DNA of 64,000 nt from Sphingomonas sp. PP-CE-3G-477. GTDB lineage: Bacteria; Pseudomonadota; Alphaproteobacteria; Sphingomonadales; Sphingomonadaceae. Location: contig NZ_QAOF01000001.1 of NCBI RefSeq assembly GCF_003050745.1, positions 124,001-188,000 of the forward strand, in the 5' to 3' direction. Under the pieces are notes generated by a model. That model saw only the letters and a list, made by a program, of their open reading frames with translations. It was not told the DNA's origin and searched no databases. Both the position numbers and the translations under genes were made by a program. Each line of letters starts with the position of its first letter. Position 1 is the first letter of the stretch. This document shows positions 51,319 to 59,069 of the stretch, one piece after another.

Positions 51319-53562
51319 GTGACTGATTTCCTCCTAGAACTTCGCTCCGAAGAAATCCCAGCACGGATGCAGGCGAAGGCGCGCGACGATTTGTCGAAGC
51401 TGTTCACCGCCGAGCTCGCCAAGGCCGGCATCGCCACCAGCGCCATCGTCACCTACGCGACCCCGCGCCGCCTGACGTTGATCGCGCGCGACCTGCCGCT
51501 CGAGACCGCCGCCGTCTCCGAGGAAACCAAGGGCCCCAAGACCTCCGCGCCCCCGCAGGCGCTCGAAGGCTTCCTCCGCAAAACCGGCCTCACCCGCGAG
51601 CAACTCGTCGACCGCAACGGCACGCTCTTCGCGGTCACTGAAAAGCCCGGCCGCGCCACCGCCGCCGTGCTCGCAGAGGCCATCCCCGCGATCGTCCGCG
51701 CGTTCCCTTGGCCGAAGTCGATGCGCTGGGGGGATGCGTCGGCCAGCACTGAATCGCTCCGGTGGGTCCGCCCGCTGCAAGGCATCGTCGCGCTGCTCGG
51801 CGAAGAGATCGTGCCGTTCGAGATCGCCGGCATCGCCAGCGGCGCCGCGACGCTCGGCCACCGCTTTCACCACCCGTACCAGATCACGATCGGCGGCGCG
51901 CACGACTATGTCGAGAAACTGCGCGCCTGCCACGTCATCGTCGACCATGACGAACGCGCCACGCTGATCCGCGACCACGCCCGCGAAGCCGCGATGCAGG
52001 CCGGGCTCGAACTCATCGAGGACGAAGGCCTCGTTGCCGAGAATGCCGGCCTGACGGAATGGCCGATTCCCCTGCTAGGCCAGTTCGACCCCGCGTTTCT
52101 CGACGTCCCGCCCGAGGTGATTCAGCTTACGGCGCGCGTGAACCAGAAATATTTCGTCTGCCGCGACGCGGACGGAAAACTGGCGAACGCGTTTGTCTGT
52201 ACCGCTAACATCGCCGCGCACGACGGCGGCGCGAAGATCGTCGAGGGCAACCGCAAGGTCCTCGCCGCGCGTCTGTCGGACGCCAAGTTCTTCTACGACA
52301 CCGACTTGAAGGTCCCGCTCGAAGAGCAGGCGGAGAAGCTGTCGAAGATCGTCTTTCACGAAAAGCTCGGCACGCTAGCCGACAAGGTCGACCGCGTCGC
52401 GAAGCTCGCCCGCTGGCTGGTGGAAGAGGGCATAGTCACTTCTGCTCCCTCTCCCCTCTGGGGAGAGGGTTGGGGTGAGGGGCTGCCAAGCAGCGCCACC
52501 CCCGGAACAGCCCCTCACCCCAACCCTCTCCCCGCAGGGGAGAGGGAGCAGTTGGCTACCCACGCAGAACGCGCAGCCCGCCTCGCAAAAGCGGACCTCG
52601 TCACCGGCATGGTCGGCGAGTTCCCCGAGCTGCAAGGCCTGATGGGCGGCTACTACGCCGCCGCGCAGGGCGAGCACCCGGCCGTCGCGACCGCCATCCG
52701 CGACCACTACAAACCGGTCGGCCAAGGCGACGACGTTCCCACCGACCCGGTAACGGTGGCCGTGAGCTTGGCGGACAAGCTGGATACGCTTTTCTCGTTC
52801 TTCTCCGTTGGGCTTTATCCTACGGGATCAAAGGATCCTTTCGCTCTTCGCCGAGCGATGTTGGGTGTCATCGCGACTATCTTGAAGTCAAAGCTCCGTT
52901 TTCCATTCACGAAAATTGCGCGAACGCAGTATAATTTACCTGATAGACCATTGGCATGGTTTTTGGATTTTCTTGATGAGCGCCTCAAAGTCCAGCAACG
53001 TGAAGCCGGCGTCCGTCACGACCTGATCGACGCGGTGTTCGCGCTCGGTGGCGAGGACGATCTCGTCCGCCTGCTCGCGCGAGTCCACGCACTCCAGGCG
53101 TTCGTGATCACCGAGGACGGCGCGAACCTGCTCGCCGGCTACAAGCGCGCCGCCAATATTTTGAAGAAGGAAGCTCCTTCTGCTCCCTCTCCCCCTCGGG
53201 GAGAGGGTAGGGGTGAGGGGCTGCCAAGCAGTGCAGCGCCCGGTACTGCCCCTCACCCCGACCCTCTCCCCGCAGGGGAGAGGGAGCAGGAAACGCTGTC
53301 CTACACTCCCGAACCCGCAGAGACCGCGCTGATGACCGCGCTCGACTCCGCCGAACCCCGCGCCACCGCCGCGATCGCCCGCGAAGACTTCGCCGCCGCG
53401 ATGGCTGCCCTTGCGAGCCTCCGCGCGCCGATCGATGCGTTCTTTGATAGCGTTATCGTCAACGACTCCGATCCCGCCAAGCGCTCCGCCCGTCTCGCAC
53501 TACTTGAGCGAGTCCGCGCCGCAGTGCACAACGTCGCAGATTTTTCGAAGATCGAGGGCTGA
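51319..53562 (+). CDS. glyS: Glycyl-tRNA synthetase beta subunit, with two in-frame repeat insertions
   Basis: A 747-residue beta subunit. N-terminus FLLELRSEEIPARMQAKARD, HxHR-like HRFHHPYQITIG, AxDKxxR-type HEKLGTLADKVDRVAKLARW, SKDPFALRRAMLGVI and the C-terminal anticodon-binding domain (MTALDSAEPRATAAIAREDF) are all present. Two 37-residue segments (S375-Q411 and S621-Q657) are encoded by family C repeats; both read SAPSP..GEG.GEGLPSSA..GTAPHP.PLPAGEREQ, where dots are the differing residues. Without them the protein would be 673 residues, close to the usual length. Codons at about 52790-52990 are AT-rich, unlike the rest. Start GTG 51319. Confidence 0.96.
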   Translation: MTDFLLELRSEEIPARMQAKARDDLSKLFTAELAKAGIATSAIVTYATPRRLTLIARDLPLETAAVSEETKGPKTSAPPQALEGFLRKTGLTREQLVDRNGTLFAVTEKPGRATAAVLAEAIPAIVRAFPWPKSMRWGDASASTESLRWVRPLQGIVALLGEEIVPFEIAGIASGAATLGHRFHHPYQITIGGAHDYVEKLRACHVIVDHDERATLIRDHAREAAMQAGLELIEDEGLVAENAGLTEWPIPLLGQFDPAFLDVPPEVIQLTARVNQKYFVCRDADGKLANAFVCTANIAAHDGGAKIVEGNRKVLAARLSDAKFFYDTDLKVPLEEQAEKLSKIVFHEKLGTLADKVDRVAKLARWLVEEGIVTSAPSPLWGEGWGEGLPSSATPGTAPHPNPLPAGEREQLATHAERAARLAKADLVTGMVGEFPELQGLMGGYYAAAQGEHPAVATAIRDHYKPVGQGDDVPTDPVTVAVSLADKLDTLFSFFSVGLYPTGSKDPFALRRAMLGVIATILKSKLRFPFTKIARTQYNLPDRPLAWFLDFLDERLKVQQREAGVRHDLIDAVFALGGEDDLVRLLARVHALQAFVITEDGANLLAGYKRAANILKKEAPSAPSPPRGEGRGEGLPSSAAPGTAPHPDPLPAGEREQETLSYTPEPAETALMTALDSAEPRATAAIAREDFAAAMAALASLRAPIDAFFDSVIVNDSDPAKRSARLALLERVRAAVHNVADFSKIEG
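52441..52551. repeat. Family C repeat C7, in frame inside glyS
   Basis: Exactly 111 bp (37 codons). It begins CTGCTCCCTCTCCCCTCTGG and ends CAGGGGAGAGGGAGCAG. Each arm is a CCCTCTCCCC-NNNN-GGGAGAGGG mini-hairpin, and the two arms pair over GTGAGGGGCTG / CAGCCCCTCAC. It falls in the linker between LARWLVEEGIVT and THAERAARLAKADL. Confidence 0.92.
53179..53289. repeat. Family C repeat C8, in frame inside glyS
   Basis: The same length (111 bp) and reading phase as C7. By hand comparison 100 of 111 bases agree. It falls in the linker before the anticodon-binding domain, between YKRAANILKKEAP and ETLSYTPEPAETAL. Confidence 0.92.
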
Positions 53563-53571
53563 CTGGGGTGG

Positions 53572-53601
53572 AAGTGCAGACGGCTCCCAGCGTCTGCACT
53601 T
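53572..53601 (+). terminator. Hairpin terminator after glyS
   Basis: AAGTGCAGACG / CGTCTGCACTT perfect 11-bp stem with an eight-base loop, followed by the T-rich TCTATACTTCACTTTT. It lies before ppdK and could end the glyQS transcript. Confidence 0.65.
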
Positions 53602-53654
53602 TCTATACTTCACTTTTGCCCCGCCCATAAAAACAAGCACTTAGAGGACCGACC

Positions 53655-56318
53655 ATGACCCAATATGTGTATCGCTTCGGCGGCGGTGTTTCGGATGGCG
53701 GCAAGGGCGACAAGAACCTGCTCGGCGGCAAGGGCGCGAACCTCGCCGAGATGGCGTCGATCGGCCTGCCGGTCCCGCCGGGCTTCACGATCTCGACCGA
53801 TTTCTGCGCGGTCTATTACGACGAGGGCGGCCAGTTCCCGCAAGGCCTGCGCGACGAGGTCGCAACCGGCCTCGCGCACATCGAAGGCGTCACGGGCAAG
53901 AAGTTCGGCGACTCCGCCGACCCGCTGCTCGTCTCGGTCCGCTCCGGCGCCCGCGCGTCGATGCCGGGGATGATGGACACCGTCCTCAATCTCGGCCTGA
54001 ACGACGAGACCGTCGAGGGCCTCGCCGCCAAGTCCGAGGACGCGCGGTTCGCCTGGGACAGCTATCGCCGCTTCATCCAGATGTACGCCGACGTCGTCCT
54101 CGAACTCGATCACGGCGCGTTCGAGGAAGCGCTGGAGATCGCCAAGGAAGACCAGGGCTTCACGCTCGACACCGAACTCTCCGCCGACGACCTGCGCAAA
54201 CTCGTCGCGGAATATAAGGGCCTCGTCGACAAGCTCTGGGGCAAGCCCTTCCCACAGGACGTCCACGACCAGCTCTGGGGCGCGGTCGGCGCCGTCTTCG
54301 GCTCGTGGCAGTCGGAGCGTGCGAAGGTCTATCGCCGCCTCAACGACATCCCCGGCGGCTGGGGCACCGCGGTCAACATCCAGGCGATGGTGTTCGGCAA
54401 CATGGGCGACACCTCGGCGACCGGCGTCGCGTTCACGCGCGACCCGTCGAAGGGCGACCGCGCCTATTACGGCGAATTCCTGATCAATGCGCAGGGCGAG
54501 GACGTCGTTGCCGGCATCCGCACCCCGCAATACCTTACCAAGACCGCGCGCGAAGACGCCGGCGCCAAGCCCGCTTCGATGGAAGAGGCGATGCCCGAGG
54601 TCTACATCCAACTCGCCGACGTGTTCGACACGCTCGAAAACCACTACCGCGACATGCAGGACATCGAGTTCACGGTCGAGAAGACCAAGCTCTGGATGCT
54701 CCAGACGCGCGCCGGCAAGCGCACCGCCAAGGCTGCGCTCAAGATCGCCGTCGACATGGCCAACGAGGGGCTGATCACGCGCGAGGAAGCGATCCTGCGC
54801 ATCGAGCCGATGGCGCTCGACCAGCTGCTCCACCCGACGCTCGATCCCAAGGCGCACCGCGACGTCCTGACCAAGGGCCTCCCCGCATCGCCGGGTGCAG
54901 CCTCAGGTGCGGTCGTTTTTGACGCCGATGCCGCCGAGAAGAAGGCCGCCGATGGCGTCGCCGTGATCCTCGTCCGGACCGAGACCTCGCCCGACGACAT
55001 TCACGGCATGCATGCGGCCAAGGGCATCCTCACCGCACGCGGCGGGATGACGAGCCACGCGGCTGTGGTGGCCCGCGGCATGGGACGCCCCTGCGTTTCG
55101 GGCGCCGGCACGCTCTCCATCGACGCCAAGGCGAAGATCATGCGCTGCGGCGGCCGCGAGGTGAAGGAGGGCGACCTGCTCACCATCGACGGCACCACCG
55201 GCGAAGTGATGATCGGCGCGGTCGCGACCGTGCAACCCGAGCTGTCGGGCGATTTCGCCACCTTGATGGTATGGGCCGACGAGGTCCGCCGCCTGAAAGT
55301 CCGCGCCAACGCCGAGACCCCCGAGGATTGCCGCGTCGCGCGCGAGTTCGGCGCCGAGGGCGTCGGTCTCTGCCGCACCGAGCACATGTTCTTCGAGAGC
55401 AGCCGCATCACCAACGTCCGCCAGATGATCCTGGCCTCGGACGAGAAGGGGCGCCGCGTCGCTTTGGAGAAGCTGCTCCCCGAACAGCGCAAGGACTTCA
55501 CCGAGATCCTCGAGGTGATGGCGGGGCTTCCAGTGACGATCCGCCTGCTCGATCCGCCGCTCCACGAATTCTTGCCCCATGAGGAAACCGAATTCGCCGA
55601 AGTCGCGACCGCGGCGGGCGTCGACGTCGACACGCTCAAGCGCCGCGCGGCGGAATTGCACGAGTTCAACCCCATGCTCGGCCATCGCGGCTGCCGTCTC
55701 GGCGTGACCTATCCCGAGATCTACGAGATGCAGGCCCGCGCGATCTTCGAGGCAGCGGTCGACGTCGCGGAGAAGTCCGGCGCCGCCCCGATTCCGGAAG
55801 TCATGATCCCGCTCGTCGCCACCCGCCGCGAGCTAGAGCTGATGAAGGCCGTCGTCGACAAGGCCGCCCAGGCGGTGTTCGCCGAAAAGGGCCTAACGAT
55901 CGAATATCTCGTCGGCACGATGATCGAACTCCCCCGCGCAGCCCTCCGCGCCGGCGAGATCGCGGAAGTCGGCGAGTTCTTCTCGTTCGGCACCAACGAC
56001 CTGACGCAGACCACTTTGGGCGTCAGCCGCGACGACGCCTCGCGCTTCCTGGGCGCGTATGTCGAGCAGGGCATCTACGCGAAGGACCCGTTCGTCAGCA
56101 TCGACGTCGAAGGCGTCGGCGAACTGATCGAGATCGCCGCAGAACGCGGGCGCAAGACGCGGGCAGGAATCAAGCTCGGCATCTGCGGCGAGCACGGCGG
56201 CGACCCGGCCAGCATCGCGTTCTGCGAAAAGGTGGGATTGGATTACGTCTCCGCCAGCCCCTACCGCGTCCCGATCGCCCGCCTGGCAGCGGCACAAGCG
56301 GCGCTGTCGAAGAAGTAA
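53655..56318 (+). CDS. ppdK: Pyruvate, phosphate dikinase
   Basis: An 887-residue enzyme that interconverts pyruvate and PEP using ATP and phosphate. N-terminal ATP-grasp domain (GGKGANLAEMASIGLPVPPG, RSGARASMPGMMDTVLNLGL), the phosphorylated histidine in GGMTSHAAVVARGMGRPC (about residue 467), and the C-terminal PEP-binding barrel (EVMIPLVATRRELELMK, SFGTNDLTQTTLGVSRDD, GICGEHGGDPASIAFCEKVG). The length is typical. Start ATG 53655 follows AGAGGAC. It is important for gluconeogenesis in alphaproteobacteria. Confidence 0.98.
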   Translation: MTQYVYRFGGGVSDGGKGDKNLLGGKGANLAEMASIGLPVPPGFTISTDFCAVYYDEGGQFPQGLRDEVATGLAHIEGVTGKKFGDSADPLLVSVRSGARASMPGMMDTVLNLGLNDETVEGLAAKSEDARFAWDSYRRFIQMYADVVLELDHGAFEEALEIAKEDQGFTLDTELSADDLRKLVAEYKGLVDKLWGKPFPQDVHDQLWGAVGAVFGSWQSERAKVYRRLNDIPGGWGTAVNIQAMVFGNMGDTSATGVAFTRDPSKGDRAYYGEFLINAQGEDVVAGIRTPQYLTKTAREDAGAKPASMEEAMPEVYIQLADVFDTLENHYRDMQDIEFTVEKTKLWMLQTRAGKRTAKAALKIAVDMANEGLITREEAILRIEPMALDQLLHPTLDPKAHRDVLTKGLPASPGAASGAVVFDADAAEKKAADGVAVILVRTETSPDDIHGMHAAKGILTARGGMTSHAAVVARGMGRPCVSGAGTLSIDAKAKIMRCGGREVKEGDLLTIDGTTGEVMIGAVATVQPELSGDFATLMVWADEVRRLKVRANAETPEDCRVAREFGAEGVGLCRTEHMFFESSRITNVRQMILASDEKGRRVALEKLLPEQRKDFTEILEVMAGLPVTIRLLDPPLHEFLPHEETEFAEVATAAGVDVDTLKRRAAELHEFNPMLGHRGCRLGVTYPEIYEMQARAIFEAAVDVAEKSGAAPIPEVMIPLVATRRELELMKAVVDKAAQAVFAEKGLTIEYLVGTMIELPRAALRAGEIAEVGEFFSFGTNDLTQTTLGVSRDDASRFLGAYVEQGIYAKDPFVSIDVEGVGELIEIAAERGRKTRAGIKLGICGEHGGDPASIAFCEKVGLDYVSASPYRVPIARLAAAQAALSKK

Positions 56319-56355
56319 CGCTCGCTCAAAAGTAGCACCACCCCAGTGAGAGCCG

Positions 56356-56460
56356 CCACCCCGGCGAAGGCCGGGGCCCAATTGGAACGTCCAAGGTAAC
56401 GAAGGACTGCCTCCAGTTACCTAGCGTCCCCAATTGGGCCCCGGCCTCCGCCGGGGTGGT
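56356..56460. repeat. Family A twin-hairpin repeat, copy A5
   Basis: CCACCCCGGCGAAGGCCGGG on the left, GGCCTCCGCCGGGGTGGT on the right, with GGCCCAATTGGAACGT and GCGTCCCCAATTGGGCC boxes. It lies between convergent ppdK and the small minus gene and is followed by B2, like A2 by B1. Confidence 0.88.
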
Positions 56461-56492
56461 TACTCGTTGGGTGAGTTATCGCAAACCAAACC

Positions 56493-56547
56493 TGTTTCCC
56501 CGCGAAGGCGGGGACCCAGACTGGGCTCCCGCCTTCGCGGGAGAACA
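56493..56547. repeat. Family B twin-hairpin repeat, copy B2
   Basis: TGTTTCCCCGCGAAGGCGGG on the left, CTCCCGCCTTCGCGGGAGAA on the right. It is nearly the exact reverse complement of B1. Confidence 0.85.
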
Positions 56548-56579
56548 AGGGGGCGGGGGCTAACCCAACCCCCTAACCC

Positions 56580-56987
56580 TCACCGACGCTGATCAAAATC
56601 GAACCAACCACGCTTAGTCCCATCGGCATTATACGCCGGCCGAGCATAACCCGGCCGCGCCGAAGACAGCGCCCCAGTCCGCGACGTGTCCACAACCGGC
56701 GCCCGCTCCACGACCGGGGCCCGTTCGACAACCGCCGGAGCAACCCGCGCCGCCTCGGCCGCCTTCACCAACCGGGCATTCTCATGCTCGGCCTCGACAG
56801 CCCGCTTCTCGGCCGCAGCCGCCCGAACATCGCCATCCTTCTTCACCGCAGCATGCGCGTCCCGCTCCGCCAGATACCGCGCCTTCCACTTCTTCCCCCC
56901 CGGATGGCTCGCCAGTCCGAACAACCAGCCGGCGACGAAGACCAGCGCAAGCGCCGCGAACTGCGTAGGTGTGGAAAACAACGGCAT
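56580..56987 (-). CDS. Small membrane-anchored coiled-coil protein
   Basis: A 135-residue protein. One transmembrane helix (QFAALALVFVAGWLFGLASH, about residues 9-28) is followed by a charged coiled coil (ERDAHAAVKKDGDVRAAAAE, KRAVEAEHENARLVKAAEAA). A tandem VVERAPVVERAPVVD stretch and a basic, aromatic C-terminus (YNADGTKRGWFDFDQRR) end it. Start ATG 56987 (MPLFSTPT). It is 54 bases downstream of tadC on the same strand and may be cotranscribed with the pilus genes. Function unknown. Confidence 0.65.
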   Translation of the reverse strand: MPLFSTPTQFAALALVFVAGWLFGLASHPGGKKWKARYLAERDAHAAVKKDGDVRAAAAEKRAVEAEHENARLVKAAEAARVAPAVVERAPVVERAPVVDTSRTGALSSARPGYARPAYNADGTKRGWFDFDQRR

Positions 56988-57041
56988 CGTAAAAACCCTC
57001 CTGTTACGGGAGCTCAACGATCCGCCGGCGCTGCGGTTGCC

Positions 57042-58034
57042 TCAGCCCTTGATCAGGTTGTCGGAGATCGAACACGCCGCCGGCCCGAGGATGACGACGA
57101 ACAGCACCGGCAGGATGAACAGGATCAGCGGGACGGTCATGATCGCCGGCAACCGTGCGGCCTTTTCCTCGGCGCGCATCATGCGCTCGTTGCGGAACTC
57201 GGCCGACAGCACGCGCAGCGCCGATGCCAGCGGGGTGCCGTATTTCTCGGTCTGGATCATCGTCGTGACGACGCCCTTCACCGCGTCCAGCTTCACGCGC
57301 AGGGCAAAGTTCTCGAATGCGCTGCGCCGATCGGTCAGGAACCCCAGCTCGATCGCGGTCAGCGTGAACTCCTCGCCGAGTTCGGGATAGGCACGCCCCA
57401 GTTCGCGCGCGACGCGGTGGAATGCGGCATCGACGGTCAGACCGGCTTCGGCGCAGATCACGAGCAGATCGAGCGCATCCGGCAGCCCCTTGCGGATCGC
57501 GTCCGAACGCTTCTTGATCTTGTTGTCGAGATACAGGTCCGGCGCCTTGTAGCTCAGGATGAACGTCATCGCGACGAGCCCGTATTTCTTGAGCGGCCCC
57601 CAGGTCGCGAAGCCGTCGGTGCCGTACACCCAGTACAGCATCGCCCCGCCGAGCACGATCGGCAGCACGAGCCGGCCGAAGATCACCGACGGCGCCCATT
57701 CCTTCGAACGGATGCCAGCCTGCATCAGCTTAACCTGGACCGCCTTGACCTGGCTGTCCTGCAACACCTTCATCGACGACAGGATGCCGCGCATGCGGTC
57801 CGCGGTATCGTTGCGCTGGACCAGCTTTGCGCGGCGTTTGGTGGACGCGGTGATGCCCGCTTTCAACTGCTCGCGCCGGTCGTTCAGCGCCTTTACGCGC
57901 TTGGCCATCGGATCGTTGACGGTCATCACCGCGTAGATCGCGATCATCACCGCGAACGCGGCGACGCCCGACAGGATCGTCGCGACCCAGAGTACATCGA
58001 TCCCGAGCAGGGTAGGTCCGGCGGTCTCGCCCAT
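57042..58034 (-). CDS. tadC: Type II secretion F family protein TadC
   Basis: A 330-residue inner-membrane platform protein of the Tad (Flp) pilus. Four hydrophobic segments: residues 15-38 (VLWVATILSGVAAFAVMIAI), two in the middle around 122-160, and 297-320 (LPAIMTVPLILFILPVLFVV). The T2SSF core reads GLPDALDLLVICAEAGLTVD and ELGEEFTLTAIELGFLTDRR. It pairs with TadB. Last clearly pilus-related gene of the cluster; ten bases separate it from tadB. Confidence 0.93.
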   Translation of the reverse strand: MGETAGPTLLGIDVLWVATILSGVAAFAVMIAIYAVMTVNDPMAKRVKALNDRREQLKAGITASTKRRAKLVQRNDTADRMRGILSSMKVLQDSQVKAVQVKLMQAGIRSKEWAPSVIFGRLVLPIVLGGAMLYWVYGTDGFATWGPLKKYGLVAMTFILSYKAPDLYLDNKIKKRSDAIRKGLPDALDLLVICAEAGLTVDAAFHRVARELGRAYPELGEEFTLTAIELGFLTDRRSAFENFALRVKLDAVKGVVTTMIQTEKYGTPLASALRVLSAEFRNERMMRAEEKAARLPAIMTVPLILFILPVLFVVILGPAACSISDNLIKG

Positions 58035-58044
58035 GTCGTATCCC

Positions 58045-59016
58045 TCAGATCTCGAAGTTGATCATCTTGCTCATCACGAAGGCGCCGATCCCCATCCAGA
58101 TCAGGCCGCCTATGCCGGTGACGATGAGCCGCGGATCGATGAAGAAGTTCTGCATGTATGTGCCGTTGACGAAATAGATCAGCCCGAACACGATGAACGG
58201 CAGCGCGCCGATGATGTAGGCGGACGCTTTCGATTCCGACGACATCGCCTTGATCTTGAGCTTCATCTGGCCGCGTTGACGCAGCACGGTGGCGAGGTTC
58301 GCGAGCGTTTCCGCCAGGTTGCCGCCCGTCTCGCGCTGGATCGCGATGGTGATCACGAAGAACTGGAACTCCGGCGTGCCGAGACGGTCGGCGGTTTCCT
58401 GCAGCGCGGCGTCCATCGTCCGGCCGATCTTCATCTTGTCGCTGACCGACCGGAATTCTTCGCCGACCGGCCCGTCGAGTTCCTGTCCGACAACCCCGAT
58501 CGTCTCGCTGATCGGCAGGCCCGAGCGCAGTCCGCGCACCAGCAGTTCGATCGCGTCCGGGAATTTCACGGTGAACTTGCCGATCCGCCGCTGGATCGTC
58601 TTGCCCACCACGAGATGCGGCAGGCCGACGCCGACGAACAGCCCGAACAGCAGGGCCAGCAGGATCGGCATGCCCTTGAGCAGCATCAGTACCGCAACGA
58701 CCACTGCGATCCCGGCAGTCGCCATGCCGTATTGCCCGACGGTCCAGTCCTTGCCGGTCATCGCCAGCCGCTTGGCGAGCAGCACCGGGTTCGGCAGGAT
58801 GCGGCCGAAGGCGATGTCCATCTTGGTATCGCGGTTGTTCGAGATGCGGCGCATCTGCGCTTCCGCGACGATCAGCGCGTCACCGTGGCGCTCGCGCAGC
58901 GACGCGATGCGCCGCGACTTGGCGCGCCCGGCCGATGGCCCCGCAAATGCGAACACCACCATGGCAAGCACCACGCAGGCACCGATCATGACCAGCAGCA
59001 ACGGCAACAGCGGCAT
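58045..59016 (-). CDS. tadB: Type II secretion F family protein TadB
   Basis: A 323-residue inner-membrane platform protein. N-terminal anchor (LLPLLLVMIGACVVLAMVVF), central helices (GMATAGIAVVVAVLMLLKGM, LLALLFGLFVGVGLPHLVVG), and the T2SSF core KFPDAIELLVRGLRSGLPIS with FFVITIAIQRETGGNLAETL. Platform protein pairs with TadC for pilin extrusion. The usual upstream neighbour, the ATPase gene cpaF/tadA, is absent: cpaE ends only 53 bases before. Confidence 0.93.
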   Translation of the reverse strand: MPLLPLLLVMIGACVVLAMVVFAFAGPSAGRAKSRRIASLRERHGDALIVAEAQMRRISNNRDTKMDIAFGRILPNPVLLAKRLAMTGKDWTVGQYGMATAGIAVVVAVLMLLKGMPILLALLFGLFVGVGLPHLVVGKTIQRRIGKFTVKFPDAIELLVRGLRSGLPISETIGVVGQELDGPVGEEFRSVSDKMKIGRTMDAALQETADRLGTPEFQFFVITIAIQRETGGNLAETLANLATVLRQRGQMKLKIKAMSSESKASAYIIGALPFIVFGLIYFVNGTYMQNFFIDPRLIVTGIGGLIWMGIGAFVMSKMINFEI

Positions 59017-59069
59017 GGCCTAGCGGTCCCTGATTGCGGCAGGCCGGCGATCGGATCGGGCGCGCATGG

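Noticed and set aside
52790..52990. Frameshift or assembly error in glyS
   Set aside because: Despite unusual codons the frame is intact and the conserved SKDPFALRR motif is in place, so it is a composition anomaly.
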